DNA from: Aspidiotus rigidus
Lineage: Eukaryota > Arthropoda > Insecta > Hemiptera > Diaspididae
NCBI GenBank assembly: GCA_035079385.1
Contig: JAVHKY010000052.1
Span: 7,068,001-7,132,000 of the forward strand
Direction: 5' to 3'
Length of the DNA stretch: 64,000 bases
Part shown: positions 54,101-63,240 of the stretch, piece by piece
Layout: every line of letters starts with the position of its first letter
How positions within the stretch are numbered: position 1 is the first letter of the stretch
Position numbers and translations under genes: made by a program
The notes under the pieces: generated by a model
The model's input: the letters and a program-made list of their open reading frames with translations, nothing else
What the model was told of the DNA's origin: nothing
Databases searched by the model: none

Positions 54101-54285
54101 TAGGATGCCAGTCAGATTGCTCCTCCTTCGCCTTTATCAACAGGGTGACAATCCTATTCTTATGACTTGCGCATACCTATCTTGTATAGTCCCTGAGTAA
54201 AGTGATTGTTGACAGCGCGCTTTTGACAAATGTCTGCCGACTGCGTGCAATCGGCGAGTGCACTTATTGGACTCAACAAACACCC
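51125..54285 (-). mobile_element. Mutator-like element (MULE) with long terminal inverted repeats
   Basis: Inverted repeats of roughly 200 bp flank a minus-strand transposase. Matching blocks include ACTATATAAGATAG / ACTATACAAGATAG, GGTATGCGCAA, 'gttgataaag' and GGAGGAGCAAT at 51230-51335, and their inverse at 54105-54190, with weaker similarity further out to about 51125 and 54285. Outer limits and the 9-bp duplication could not be fixed. The right end lies only about 55 bp before exon 3 of the zinc-finger gene. Plus-strand 51358-51630 is internal non-coding sequence. Confidence 0.75.
51663..53183 (-). pseudogene. MULE transposase with SWIM-type zinc finger, frameshifted
   Basis: The minus-strand gene probably starts at ATG 53183 ('MEATLLQDFDESGSEYNSEE'). 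The core reads 'MIQTDGTFELVWQGYPIVIV' (first Asp) and 'IMLGDGNAAITCAFERVFG' (second Asp), and frames change near 52600, 52405 and 52360. Then 'GYPSTNNNLEGTNAWIKREH' and, after a further break near 51945, a SWIM finger region 'CSCLFFMKYNTCKYVLGM' (the final His is Tyr) and the AT-hook-like 'QKRGRPTKAK'. Acts by cut-and-paste in MULEs; this copy is dead. Confidence 0.85.
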
Positions 54286-54338
54286 CCCTCTCCCCGTGCC
54301 AACTCAAACTAATTACTTATTACTTTTATCGATTTTAG

Positions 54339-54552
54339 CGATCATTTGAAGATTCATATGAAAACACACGACAACCAGAAACCATTCCAATGTACTATCT
54401 GTAATCGAGGTTATAATACAGCTGCTGCACTAACATCTCACATGCAGAATCATAAAAGATTGAACAAGAATGTGGCTGATGAAATACCATCTGGACCCAC
54501 TTTTAAATGTTTACAATGTAACAAGCTGTTTTTCAAGCCCAAAGATTTACAA
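54339..54552 (+). CDS. Oaz: C2H2 zinc-finger gene, third visible exon
   Basis: The exon lies between the acceptor GATTTTAG (to 54338) and donor CAA|GTAAGT. The first base completes a Ser codon. '[10 protein letters not shown]' then completes finger 3 with spacing C-x2-C-x12-H-x3-H. Finger 4 is '[20 protein letters not shown]' then H. A polar linker follows, and finger 5 begins '[15 protein letters not shown]' and is cut after Gln; the next exon supplies its two His. The exon ends in phase 0. Confidence 0.9.
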
Positions 54553-55339
54553 GTAAGTATTGTGAGTCAATTCAACGAATTTTGTTGTGGAGTACCCTGT
54601 GTGTATGCAAAAGTTTTCAATGGGTACTCTTCTATTTCTAATCTATCTTATATGAAAACTGTTCTTAGAGCATTACTTCTTTTAAACATGACAAATGGTC
54701 TTCAATAATATCTCAAATTAAAGCGCGTATTGTCAAGAGTTTAAAATTTATAAACGCCATTTTAATGGAATTATATCATCAGCCACAAATAGCGCACACT
54801 ACCAAAGGAAATAATTCTCAATCATAGAGAAGTGGTTTTGTATCCCAGCGATACCTGTCAATGTTTCAAGTCAGTTTCAATTTTTTGAGGTCTTGAAAAT
54901 ACTTATCATCGCATAAAGTAAATTTTGTATGTACAAATTGTACAAATTATTGAGGTATTTTTTCCGCTCTTGAAGTGAATTAGAAGTGGAACGGAGACAA
55001 ATATGTAATTAAGGGATACAAGAATGTAAATCATTCACGTCGCAATTCATGTATGTACTACTACCAATATAAATTCAGCTAGGTATTAATTATTGACAAA
55101 TTGCGAGATTAGGACCTAATTGATTCACGAGATGAATCAAAATAACGTGTGGAGAAAGAAACAAAAAAAATGTCTTCCTAAAAAGAATCTGGTTTTGAAT
55201 TAGGACTACAAGAGTTTTTCAGACGGTATACAATTGAATGAACCTGTTTGAGAATGTGAATGAAAGTTGATAATCAGGTGCTGGCGCTGATACAAAAATT
55301 GATAGCCTAATATTTGGAAGAACATGAGACATATGAATT
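54553..55339 (+). other. Intron sequence, no gene recognised
   Basis: This is the start of an 8.5-kb intron (54553-63080). AT-rich, nothing recognisable. Confidence 0.6.
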
Positions 55340-55498
55340 TTTACCGACTTTTCTAACTAGAAAAGTGAGGTAGGTATTACACCCATAGCAAGGTCAACAG
55401 GGGGAGGGGGCAATGAACTTTCTCGACGTTTTGGAGGTCCTAGGTGACAACTAGGATAAAAAAAATTTCCGGTTCCCTTATATATCATTTATATATAT
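55340..55498 (+). repeat. Family T dispersed repeat, second copy, split by an insertion
   Basis: It matches 30575-30745 ('accgacttttc', 'taggtattacacccat', 'tttctcgacgttttggaggtc'), ending in (TA)n. The inverted-repeat element at 55499-56458 is inserted in that (TA)n run, and related sequence ('attttgttcgcggaactcc') resumes after it. Confidence 0.65.
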
Positions 55499-56458
55499 GT
55501 TACGCCCAATTCATGTAATTGCCCATTACGTGAAATGGGCAGTAAAATTGACAAATTCTGAAATGGGCAATGACTTCGCTCATTTCATGAATTAAGCAAT
55601 TTTGCTGCCCATTTCACGTAATATGCAGAAATTGTCTGCTGAATTCATGAAATGGGAAATGAAAATTCTGCTCATTTCATGAAATGATCAACGAGATTAA
55701 CCAATAAGAATGAAGGAATTATTTTTCATTATACTCGTCAGACACACAGTTGGAATGTCAAAATAAGAAAAACGGAACTCGGCTGTTGATGCATAGTAGT
55801 ACATGAAAAGAATAGGTACGTTAATGTGATAAAATTTCATTCGGCTAACAAACGTAATCTTGAACTGGAAAAAGTTAGTCATAGGAGAGATGACGTGGAG
55901 TACTCCTAGATACCAGTTATTCGATTTTTGTTATCGCTAAAAACGATAGCAAAAATGCAGACAAAAAGGAACATCCACACAATCTCATTCATTCTCATAA
56001 CTGAACCTGTTAAAGTATTTACTATAAATTATCTGACGGTTCATGCGTGCGGTTTCGTATTAATCTTTCATCGTTCAAGTTTCGAATTTTTTTTGTAAAT
56101 TGACAATTTATTTCGTAAGCATGAGTCAGGAAGGTGTGTGGACAGTCGAAAGAGAACAAGAAGCGATGAGGATCTTGACCGAACGACTTAATGAGATAAT
56201 CGTGACATTAATATTATTCTAATACTTACGACTCTAATATTTATACGTTGTACATACGTATTACCCGAGTAATAGGTACTTCAAATTATTACCTTCATTC
56301 TGATTGGTTAAAGTCACCTGCCTAATTCATGAAATGGGCAATTTTGAAGGGGTTTTCTGTTTAATTCATGAAATGAGCAAAGTCGTTGCCCATTTCATGA
56401 ATTTGTCAATTTTGCTGCCCATTTCACGTAATGGGCAATTACATGAATTGGGCGTAAC
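55499..56458. mobile_element. 960-bp element with long, internally repetitive inverted ends
   Basis: GTTACGCCCAATTCATGTAA at the left and its inverse at the right start ~95-bp near-identical terminal repeats; weaker pairing extends further in (TTAACCAATAAGAATGAAGG near 55696 and its inverse near 56290). The word TTCATGAAATGGGCA or a close form recurs at least eight times. The flanks are ATATATAT on both sides, a possible 8-bp duplication inside (TA)n. Superfamily unknown. Confidence 0.78.
56121..56222 (+). CDS. Short open frame inside the inverted-repeat element
   Basis: It has 33 codons starting 'MSQEGVWTVEREQEAMRILT'. The Glu/Arg-rich amphipathic composition resembles the start of a protein rather than random sequence, and it lies centrally in the element. 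It could be the first codons of a lost transposase. Not recognised. Confidence 0.25.
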   Translation: MSQEGVWTVEREQEAMRILTERLNEIIVTLILF

Positions 56459-57059
56459 ATATATATGTAGGTACCTATGTATAAGATTATTTTGTTCGCG
56501 GAACTCCTCCGAAACTACCTGATGGATTTTTTTGTAACTTGGCCATATTTTAGTAGGTATTATACATATTTTGTTAATACGTTTGAAAATGTTGAAGCGT
56601 GAGGGAAGGAATGAGGGGTTGACTGGTGGGTGATTGGTTGCTTCTTTGGTTTCGACAACGATTTTTTTAGTTTTTCGGGATCTCCTTGTAGCTGGATTCT
56701 CAGATGAAGAATCTTGAGATGGAGTTTGCATAGAAAATGGTGATATGATAGCGTGAATACAATTTATGAGTGCACGAGAGGAATAGCAGCTGGAGGTAGC
56801 TTTAAGAGATGCCGGGAATCGGAAGTGATGAAGAATTGAACCACTCAGCCTAATACATATACAGTTAACTAGACTAACACTAGGCTAAAGAATAATGTAT
56901 AATTTATATTAATATTATTTCAGCTTGAATTACAGTTCCAAAATATTATATTAAAATTCTGTTTGGTATAAAACGAAGGGTTTCTTCAAATTAAATTCCC
57001 TTTTCTTACTTTTTAGTTCTGCTTGGAGCATTTTTTTTTTCTTTCTTTATCCATAATTT
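56459..57059 (+). other. Intron sequence, no gene recognised
   Basis: The first ~100 bases continue the family T repeat. The rest is AT-rich with nothing recognisable. Confidence 0.55.
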
Positions 57060-57211
57060 GAGTCGCGCTCAGGGAAACCATGTACTAAGTCGAAAAAAAA
57101 AAAATTCCGATTTTTGGTGAAATTTTCAGAAGAGGTCTTCTGCTTTCGGATAAAAAAAAAATCAGAATTTTTTTTTTCCGACTTAGTACATGGTTTCGCT
57201 GAGCGCGACTC
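57060..57211. repeat. Foldback MITE with 33-bp outer arms
   Basis: GAGTCGCGCTCAGGGAAACC at the left pairs with GGTTTCGCTGAGCGCGACTC at the right with one mismatch; pairing continues through ATGTACTAAGTCG and A/T runs. Confidence 0.8.
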
Positions 57212-57757
57212 ATTTGTTTGATCTTTTTTTTTTTTCAAAAATATTTTATTCCAATGTGATGGACGGAGGAACCTAAAGGATTCTGCTTTTTGAGTGGAAA
57301 ATTTGTTAAGTTGTTTCACCCGCACCACAAGTACCTGAATTGTTCGAGTACAATGAACGCAATGGTTTATTTTCTTATAAAATGCAAGCTTATAACAATG
57401 CTTTTGCCGAAACATGTATTAGTTCAGGAAATAAAGCTCTGAACAAAGAAAAAATTTGGGGCAAAGATTTCTCTGCGGGGCTATGTCCTATTGGGTTTTT
57501 GTATGTGTATCCCAAAAAGTTTTCCACCCCATAAGAAAAATGTCAAGACACCAAAATTCTTTCTCTTGAGATTTTCTATCAAACGGTACCCAATATAAGT
57601 ATGTATAAATGGATAAACTGGGCCCGTGTAAATCGTTTTTTTTTTAGTAAGAAAATTTGAAAATCTTAGAAATTGATGATGCACTTTTAGGCCAATTGCG
57701 TGACGCTGGAATCGATCATCAGTTCCAGTGCCCCAGAGTTGAACCAAAGCTCATGTA
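57212..57757 (-). repeat. Family S monomer (57480-57690) and unannotated sequence
   Basis: On the minus strand 57480-57690 has 'ttacacgggcccagtttatc', 'tactt...gggtaccgtttgat' and 'ggtgtcttgacatttttctt', which parallels plus-strand 61980-62110 ('ttacacggacccaaattatc', 'gggtatcgtctgatag'). The first part (57212-57480) shows nothing recognisable. Confidence 0.5.
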
Positions 57758-57922
57758 CGAGGTATGTCAAAAAAGTTCCCGGACGATTATTTGTATGCGC
57801 CAATTGGTAACACTGGCAAGGAAACCTAATTGAATCTTGTTTTGTTGTACTATCGACCATCAATATTCAAAATTTCACGTTGATTCATGGCATAGTTTGT
57901 CATAAATTAATTTTTTGGAGGA

Positions 57923-58132
57923 ATGTTCTCGAGGGTCCATGCCGATTTCAGGCCAATTTTTTTGCGTAAAAAAGAGGTTGAGCAATATATTGTCATCAAA
58001 TTCCTTGTAAAACCAGGAAAAGGAAATGCGAAATTAAAAAATATGTTATGTGCAGTGTTTGGAGAGTCCACCAAGAAGCGTGCAGCGTTGTACAACGTGT
58101 TCAGTCGTTTCAGGGTGGAGCAGAGTCGGTAA
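57923..58132 (+). pseudogene. mariner transposase, N-terminal helix-turn-helix fragment
   Basis: The frame encodes 'EQYIVIKFLVKPGKGNAKLK' and 'ALYNVFSRFRVEQSR'. This matches the N-terminal DNA-binding region of mariner transposases (IKFLxKLGKsxxE...RVFEWHKRF). It is cut off by the nested MITE whose left duplication starts at 58134. Confidence 0.7.
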
Positions 58133-58142
58133 CAGCTGTAGC

Positions 58143-58537
58143 CAAGGTTATTAGAATACTACGTGTACAGGTTGTCTCGTTCTTCTTCTTCTTACCAAGA
58201 GGACAGAGAACGCGCATGCAACATGTAACAAATACCGACAACGTACAAGCGCGCAGCCGCGACGTGATAACGAGAAATCTTCAGTACAATTATCACCGGA
58301 TAACTCGGAAAAAAATGCTTTTAGCGTTAAATTGAAGAGGATATAATTTATTCTACATAAAATTTCCTTTCCAACGCGGGTCGTTTCAAAGAAATCCATT
58401 GAGCCGCTCTCGAGTTATCTTTTATTGAAAAATACAAATTTAACATACGTTCTTATGGAGCGGTAGTATTTTGTCCTCCCGGTAGTAAGAAGAAGAAGAA
58501 CGAGACAACCTGTACACGTAGTATTCTAATAACCTTG
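58143..58537. mobile_element. MULE-type MITE in the mariner, 9-bp duplication
   Basis: CAAGGTTATTAGAATACTAC and its inverse bound 395 bp. Terminal repeats extend about 45 bp, through GTGTACAGGTTGTCTCG and a TTC run. The 9-bp duplication AGCTGTAGC is exact (58134-58142 and 58538-58546). A 9-bp duplication is the norm for MULEs. Confidence 0.88.
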
Positions 58538-58547
58538 AGCTGTAGCA

Positions 58548-58901
58548 TTGGGATGTTAACCCAAGTTGCGTAAGTTGGTAACCGTGCTCGAACATGTGGG
58601 GGATAATTTTAACGTACCATGCTTCATGATGGGGAATTTGCAATTTTCAAATACGATTTAAATTATTACAATTCGTAATATCAAAAAATTATATCCTATA
58701 AATCGTTTAAACACTTCAAGAGAATCGATAACTGAAAGAAGTAATTTTAATAGTGAAGTATTGAGTCATCTACGACTAATTGAAAATCTCGTTTCTTATG
58801 GCCAAATACATTGAACGTAAAATCGTCACCCAGAAATTCAAGCGAGTGCGGCGAGAGAGGAAGGCGATTCTAGCGCTACCAAACATAGGTTAACATCCCA
58901 A
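58548..58901. repeat. Second inverted-repeat insertion in the mariner
   Basis: TTGGGATGTTAACC at the left end and GGTTAACATCCCAA at the right end bound about 354 bp. No target duplication was identified. It begins one base after the right duplication of the previous element. Confidence 0.6.
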
Positions 58902-59138
58902 TATGCTGGTAAACCAGTTTATGCGTGCGCGATATCTGTCGTCAACAGTATGAAGCGGAAACTTGCTGGAAATCGTCGCGAGATGTTGCTAGTAGTATCA
59001 GCGGCCGTCACAAAAGTGTTTGACTATGTAATTGTGATTTTTGATGCATGAGTTTAACCATGAAGGTTTTTTGGCGTGCAAGACTATGGTAAGGCCTTCG
59101 GCATAAAAGGTTTTTTTTGCCCAAAATCAAACACCAGT

Positions 59139-59290
59139 GCTTAACCACCCCCTGTATTCGCCTGATTTGACTTGTAGGGACTTCTTCCCAACTTACCGAC
59201 TATGAGATGTCATGGGATGGGAGTATTTGGGGCCTACAGACGGCATCAAGACGGAATCGGCACGGACCCCAAGGACATTCCTCCAAAAGA
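59139..59290 (+). pseudogene. mariner transposase, C-terminal relic
   Basis: A degenerate stretch with 'HPLYSPDLT'-like coding potential near 59145-59170 ('cctgtattcgcctgatttga') is followed by 'CRDFFP' and 'DPKDIPPKD'. It parallels mariner 'HPPYSPDLAPCDFFLFP...IPxxDF'. Stops and frame changes are present. It matches the third catalytic Asp region (S-P-D). Confidence 0.55.
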
Positions 59291-59589
59291 TTAATTTATG
59301 ACAAACTATGCCATGAATCAACGCGAAATTTTGAATATAGATGGTCGATTGTACAACAAAACAAGATTCAATTAGGTTTCCTTGACAGCGTTGCCAATTG
59401 ACGCATATAAATAATCGTCCGGGAACTTTTTTGATATACCTCAACTTTTTTGATATACCTCGTATATATTATTTCTTAATAATTGTTATCACATATTGTT
59501 TTTGTATTCCTAATTCGCGTACATATTGTCGTAATCTTAATCACGTAGTTATTGAGACTAAGATAAGTCTACTTAAACAAAAGGATGGC

Positions 59590-60241
59590 GTTATATACCG
59601 TTACTGTACCGGTGAATTAAACGTTATATACCGGTACTGTACTTTATTCACCGTTTATACACTTTGTGTGTTGTGTTGTTGTAAGTCAATTAGTGTTACA
59701 TAGAAGACACCACGTGGAGGTTAGCTTACTTGTCTTCCATCCACCCTAAGAAGGGTTTCGTCATAATTCACGAAAAATTCACAGTGCTCCACAGTCTGGA
59801 CACTCCTCTACCTCATGGGGAGGCAGCAGCATTCTGTAGATATTATACCAGACTCGAATTCTTCAATCGCGGAGGCACAGACGGGGCAATGATGAATAGA
59901 TCGGCGCTGTCGTTCCTTTGGACCTGGTACTGCCACAGTCGCCTGACGTTTCCTTCTCTGAAGACGCGCTCCTGACACTTCCCTATGAGGAGTACTCCTA
60001 TTAAAAGAGCACAGCTGTCGTTGAGAACGTTTAGGGCGACCTCCTGCTTTCACTTTGGGACGGAATCTTAGATCATGAAACTTCCCTGCGACCTCAGAAC
60101 CAACAACTACTTCATCATCACGTGGTTTAAGAAGAGGCTCCTCACGCGACTTCAATCTCTGTATGTTCAGATCGCGAGCTAGAAGATAGAAAACTAGATT
60201 TGTGTCAACTCGGCTTAAAAAAGTACAGTACCGGTATATAA
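59590..60241 (-). mobile_element. TIR element with a Cys-rich gene, complete copy
   Basis: GTTATATACCGTTACTGTAC (59590-59609) and its inverse CAGTACCGGTATATAA (to 60241) bound 652 bp; the terminal word is repeated inside the left end (59633-59651). The minus strand carries one open frame. The same sequence, reversed, is at 27985-28540. It forms the left part of the composite repeat that extends to 61755. Confidence 0.7.
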
Positions 60242-60245
60242 TCAC
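59808..60245 (-). CDS. Basic, Cys-containing protein of the TIR element
   Basis: 145 codons; the first methionine lies in the terminal repeat. After 'SREEPLLKPRDDEVVVG' comes an Arg/Lys-rich stretch ('KAGGRPKRSQRQL', 'RLQRRKRQA') and then 'HHCPVCASAIEEFESG' and 'STECC'. The copy at 27985-28540 adds 'ECPDCGAP' in the next frame, so the full Cys pattern was probably CPxC, CC and CPxC, a zinc-ribbon or RING-like fold. The product is not recognised. Confidence 0.45.
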   Translation of the reverse strand: MIIYRYCTFLSRVDTNLVFYLLARDLNIQRLKSREEPLLKPRDDEVVVGSEVAGKFHDLRFRPKVKAGGRPKRSQRQLCSFNRSTPHREVSGARLQRRKRQATVAVPGPKERQRRSIHHCPVCASAIEEFESGIISTECCCLPMR

Positions 60246-60823
60246 TTTGTTTATTAATAAGGGTTCTTTTTCTTACAACCGTTATAGAATATTTCTTTTA
60301 GTGTAGTTTTTACTGCTTCTGTGTAAGCAAATAGGAGCAATATTAGAAAAAAAAAAAAAAAAAAAAACATTTTGCTGGAGCAAACGTTTCTTTGCTGAAA
60401 ATGTTTCAGGATGTCGTCTTGAACAAAATACTAAAAATCCTGCGTTTTTCCCTCAGAGTTTTTTTTATGGGGGTTGAAACCCCCCAAAAATTAGTTTTTT
60501 GCCTATGTTGAAATTTTATTAGAAAATGTTTCAGACAAAAGTTGTTCCTCGTTGAATTTCTACCAAAAAACGTATTCGATTTTCAGCCTATACCAATTAG
60601 TGCCTTTGCAAAGACCATTCAAAAGAGTCCCAAAATCAATTTTTCTATATATCTCACAAAATTGAAATTTTATTAAAAAATGTTTCAAACAAAAGTTGTT
60701 CCTTGTTAAATTTCCTACCAAATAACGTATTCAATTTTCAACCTGAAACAATTATTGCCCCGGCAAAGCCTGCGAAGGCCGTTAAAATCATAGATATATA
60801 ACAGAGAACCTAGATATTGCACT
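60246..60823 (-). repeat. Family S tandem monomers
   Basis: Two to three monomers of about 150-170 bp are read on the minus strand from 60790: 'acaaggaacaacttttgttt', 'gaggaacaacttttgtctga' and 'tcctgaaacattttcagcaa', each followed by 'gaaatt...caatttt' and 'ttttggg' boxes. 60570-60823 matches 26560-26815 in reverse. An A-run lies at about 60341-60366. Confidence 0.65.
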
Positions 60824-61177
60824 GGCCATCGTGTTTGATTACTTCGATCATACCTACATCCGAGGGCGACCGGCACGAGGACGCCGACCCGCGGTCCGTC
60901 CACGGTACAGTATTGCGCTATAGAACCACCACGAAGCTGCCCTAAATCAACACCATAAAACAAATAACGCATCTGAGGGCTGGCATAATCGTTTTAGAGT
61001 GGTGGTCGGCAAACACCATCCGGATCTTTAAGCAGCCCTCAACGAATTTCAGAAGGAGCAATGGATTTATCGAATCGTGTATAGCGGAGTTGAGTCTTGG
61101 AACGTACGTAAAAGTAGCACCTACGAGGAAGTGGTTAGAATTACAATCTCGCATTTAAGGCATCGCGACAAAGTACG
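60824..61177 (+). pseudogene. MULE-type transposase relic with TNNASEGWH
   Basis: One plus-strand frame with two in-frame stops (near 60920 and 61029) reads 'DYFDHTYIRGRPARGRRPAV', 'HKTNNASEGWHNRFRVVVGK' and 'AALNEFQKEQW'. This is the C-terminal part of FLYWCH-associated MULE transposases. It lies inside the composite repeat and is absent from the copy at 26 kb. It differs from the relic at 49600-49970, so at least two such lineages are present. Confidence 0.75.
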
Positions 61178-61439
61178 ATGAATACGCAGCCAATGATGAG
61201 ATCATGGAGTATCTCCTGACTCTCGGTCATAATGTTGTTATTACATAAAATGTGGTCTCCAAAATTCTCGGTAAAATACAATGCATCCCGACTTCATAAA
61301 TTAAGCATTCGGCCAATTGGCCTTCGGAAAAAATTCTTTCGGAAAATAATTATTCGGCTTTTTGTCCAGGCGGAAAAGTGGACTTCGACAATACGGCTTC
61401 GGCAAAGTGAACCCCAACCGCTGCTCCTATAAGACGTGT
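61178..61439 (+). other. Composite-repeat interior, no gene recognised
   Basis: The sequence after the MULE relic contains an imperfect serial repeat of 'tcgg-aaa' words (61310-61400). Nothing else is recognisable. Confidence 0.5.
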
Positions 61440-61755
61440 GTTAAATGCGGTGTACCCTGCACCGCTCCCGTGTGCTTTCACTACTCACAGAGTTTTTGGC
61501 GAGTCCAATATCTAGGTTCTCAAATATAAATCTGTGATTGCAAATACCTTTTTGCTTTCTTTCATTCTTTCGGGCCAGTTAGGACGCTGACGTCACAGTT
61601 GAAAGAGTCCTAAACTGACTAGTCTTGACACTTGTGTGTTTGCATATTTGTATTTAGCGTTTTGTTTTGTATTGTCGTCGACGTCAAGTTTTTCATTAAA
61701 AAAAAATTCCCTTATGTTGAGATACATACGTCAATATCATCAACATGTGCTTTTC
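61440..61755 (+). repeat. Composite repeat, right part
   Basis: It is the reverse complement of about 26043-26340, with similarity running to near 61755. It includes GGACGCTGACGTCACAGTTG and GTCGTCGACGTCAA. Confidence 0.75.
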
Positions 61756-62235
61756 CGTGTCTTTTAATTTTCCTTCAAACGGCTTTTTTTTCGAAGAAAA
61801 TCAGAAGCCTCAATCTAGATAGGTTCGAGCCTCCCAAAAATTTCTAGGGCGCACTGGGGAGGTAACTGCGATGCTGAGAAGTGTTCAGCTTTTGTACGTT
61901 GCCTGGAGAGTGTATATTTCAAGAGAAAACTTTGAAAAACATCAATTTTCGTGATTTTCAAATTTTTTTACTACCTATAAAAAAAAGCGATTTACACGGA
62001 CCCAAATTATCTGGATATGCTTATACTGGGTATCGTCTGATAGAGAATTTCGAGAACAATTTTGGTCTGCCAACATTTTTCTTAAAACAGCTTATTTTTC
62101 GAGTAAAATTGAAAAAACCTGAATTTGGAAAACGTTCCAGCCCCAAAAATTTTCTCGGCGCGATGAGAAAGTAAACTTTTTGGGGTACACTTATGGGGAC
62201 TCTATAGGACATATTCCTGCAGAAAATTTTCGCCT
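61756..62235 (+). repeat. Family S monomers
   Basis: Two diverged copies of a unit with 'tagataggttcgagcctccc' / 'gaaaacgttccagccccaaa' and 'aatttctagggcgcac' / 'aattttctcggcgcga' are spaced about 310 bp. The central part parallels 57480-57690 on the other strand. Confidence 0.5.
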
Positions 62236-63080
62236 CCAATTTTTTCCTCATTGATACTCTATTTTGAGTATATTACCTGTACACAGGATGCAATAATGAA
62301 ATACAAAAAGGTAAATTTATGCCAACCTATGAGGCTCTTAACCTTGTGTGGGTTTCGTATTTTATTGAATCTCGCTCGCGGTCAAACAGTCACAGAAATA
62401 GTTATTTACCCCACAAGGGTTAGAAATGAACTTGTTTTCAATAAGTTAGACGAATCGCGAAATAGCCGTTTCTAACCGTGTTGCGTATGAGACTTTTTTT
62501 TATTTACAATCAAAAATTAGAAGACAAGGGTTCTTCTAGAGATCACAAATAGATGATAGCTTGTCAATATTCCCCAGGTGCGAAATAAAAACGAAAAAAC
62601 TCCCTATGTGCAAAATGAAAACCACGTTCAATATGACTCATGTTTTACCACTATTATGAGGGCATAAGGGACTTTTTACTCATATTATTCATAAAATAGA
62701 AAATTCTCTTCTTTTTCTGAGTATTTAAGATGATTAAAATACGTTAAACACTTGACTAAATAATGACGAGAATCTCTAAGCCTCATGTAGAATATATTTC
62801 TCCACGATCGTGTCTTTGTGGTTAGAAGACATGACATCGCGAAATTCGGTCAGTTGTTGTGATGTAAGTTTCAATTCAGCTTTGAAGTCATTTGAGGACC
62901 AAAAATGGCTGCTGAGAACAGGCGTGCGCACAAATTGAACTAAAATGACCCCTAATTTATCTTGTTTTTGAAAGTTATTAGGAGTCCTCATAAAAGCATA
63001 ACAATCAATGTGTTTATTTATACAGTTTGGAACAGAATCATTAGAATGATGTTCTATATATATATATTTTTTTTTTTCAG
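62236..63080 (+). other. Intron sequence before exon 4, no gene recognised
   Basis: AT-rich. Ends with a strong polypyrimidine tract (63064-63077) and CAG at 63078-63080. Confidence 0.65.
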
Positions 63081-63240
63081 AACCATACGAGAGCTCATGA
63101 ACCTAGGAACAGTGTACATGGGAACAAAGTTCGATCGAATACCATTTATTCACGTGTGATTCGTCTTGCCTGTACTTACTGCACAAAAAGTGACTTTTTG
63201 TCTTCAGAAGCATTGCAAATTCATGTGCAGTCGCTACATA
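63081..63240 (+). CDS. Oaz: C2H2 zinc-finger gene, fourth visible exon
   Basis: The acceptor (T-run, CAG) ends at 63080 and a donor A|GTAAGT follows 63240. In phase 0 it starts 'NHTRAHEPRNSV', which completes finger 5 of exon 3 with C-x2-C-x12-H-x3-H spacing. Finger 6 is 'CTYCTKSDFLSSEALQIHVQ' then SLH, a C-x2-C-x13-H-x4-H type, which parallels the 'CPYCSKRDFNSLAVLEIH' finger of ZNF423. It ends in phase 1, so more exons lie beyond the window. Confidence 0.87.

Larger units (their letters stand above)
57758..59462 (+). mobile_element. mariner-type transposon with two nested insertions
   Basis: The ends CGAGGTATGTCAAAAAAGTT and AACTTTTTTGATATACCTCG are flanked by TA on both sides (57756-57757 and 59463-59464). 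The terminal-inward ~150 bp at each end is also inversely repeated (57775-57925 and 59275-59415). The right terminal word is present twice in tandem (59424-59462). Two foldback elements at 58143-58537 and 58548-58901 sit inside. The remaining mariner sequence is shorter than a full ~1.3-kb element, so internal DNA is also lost. Confidence 0.82.
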
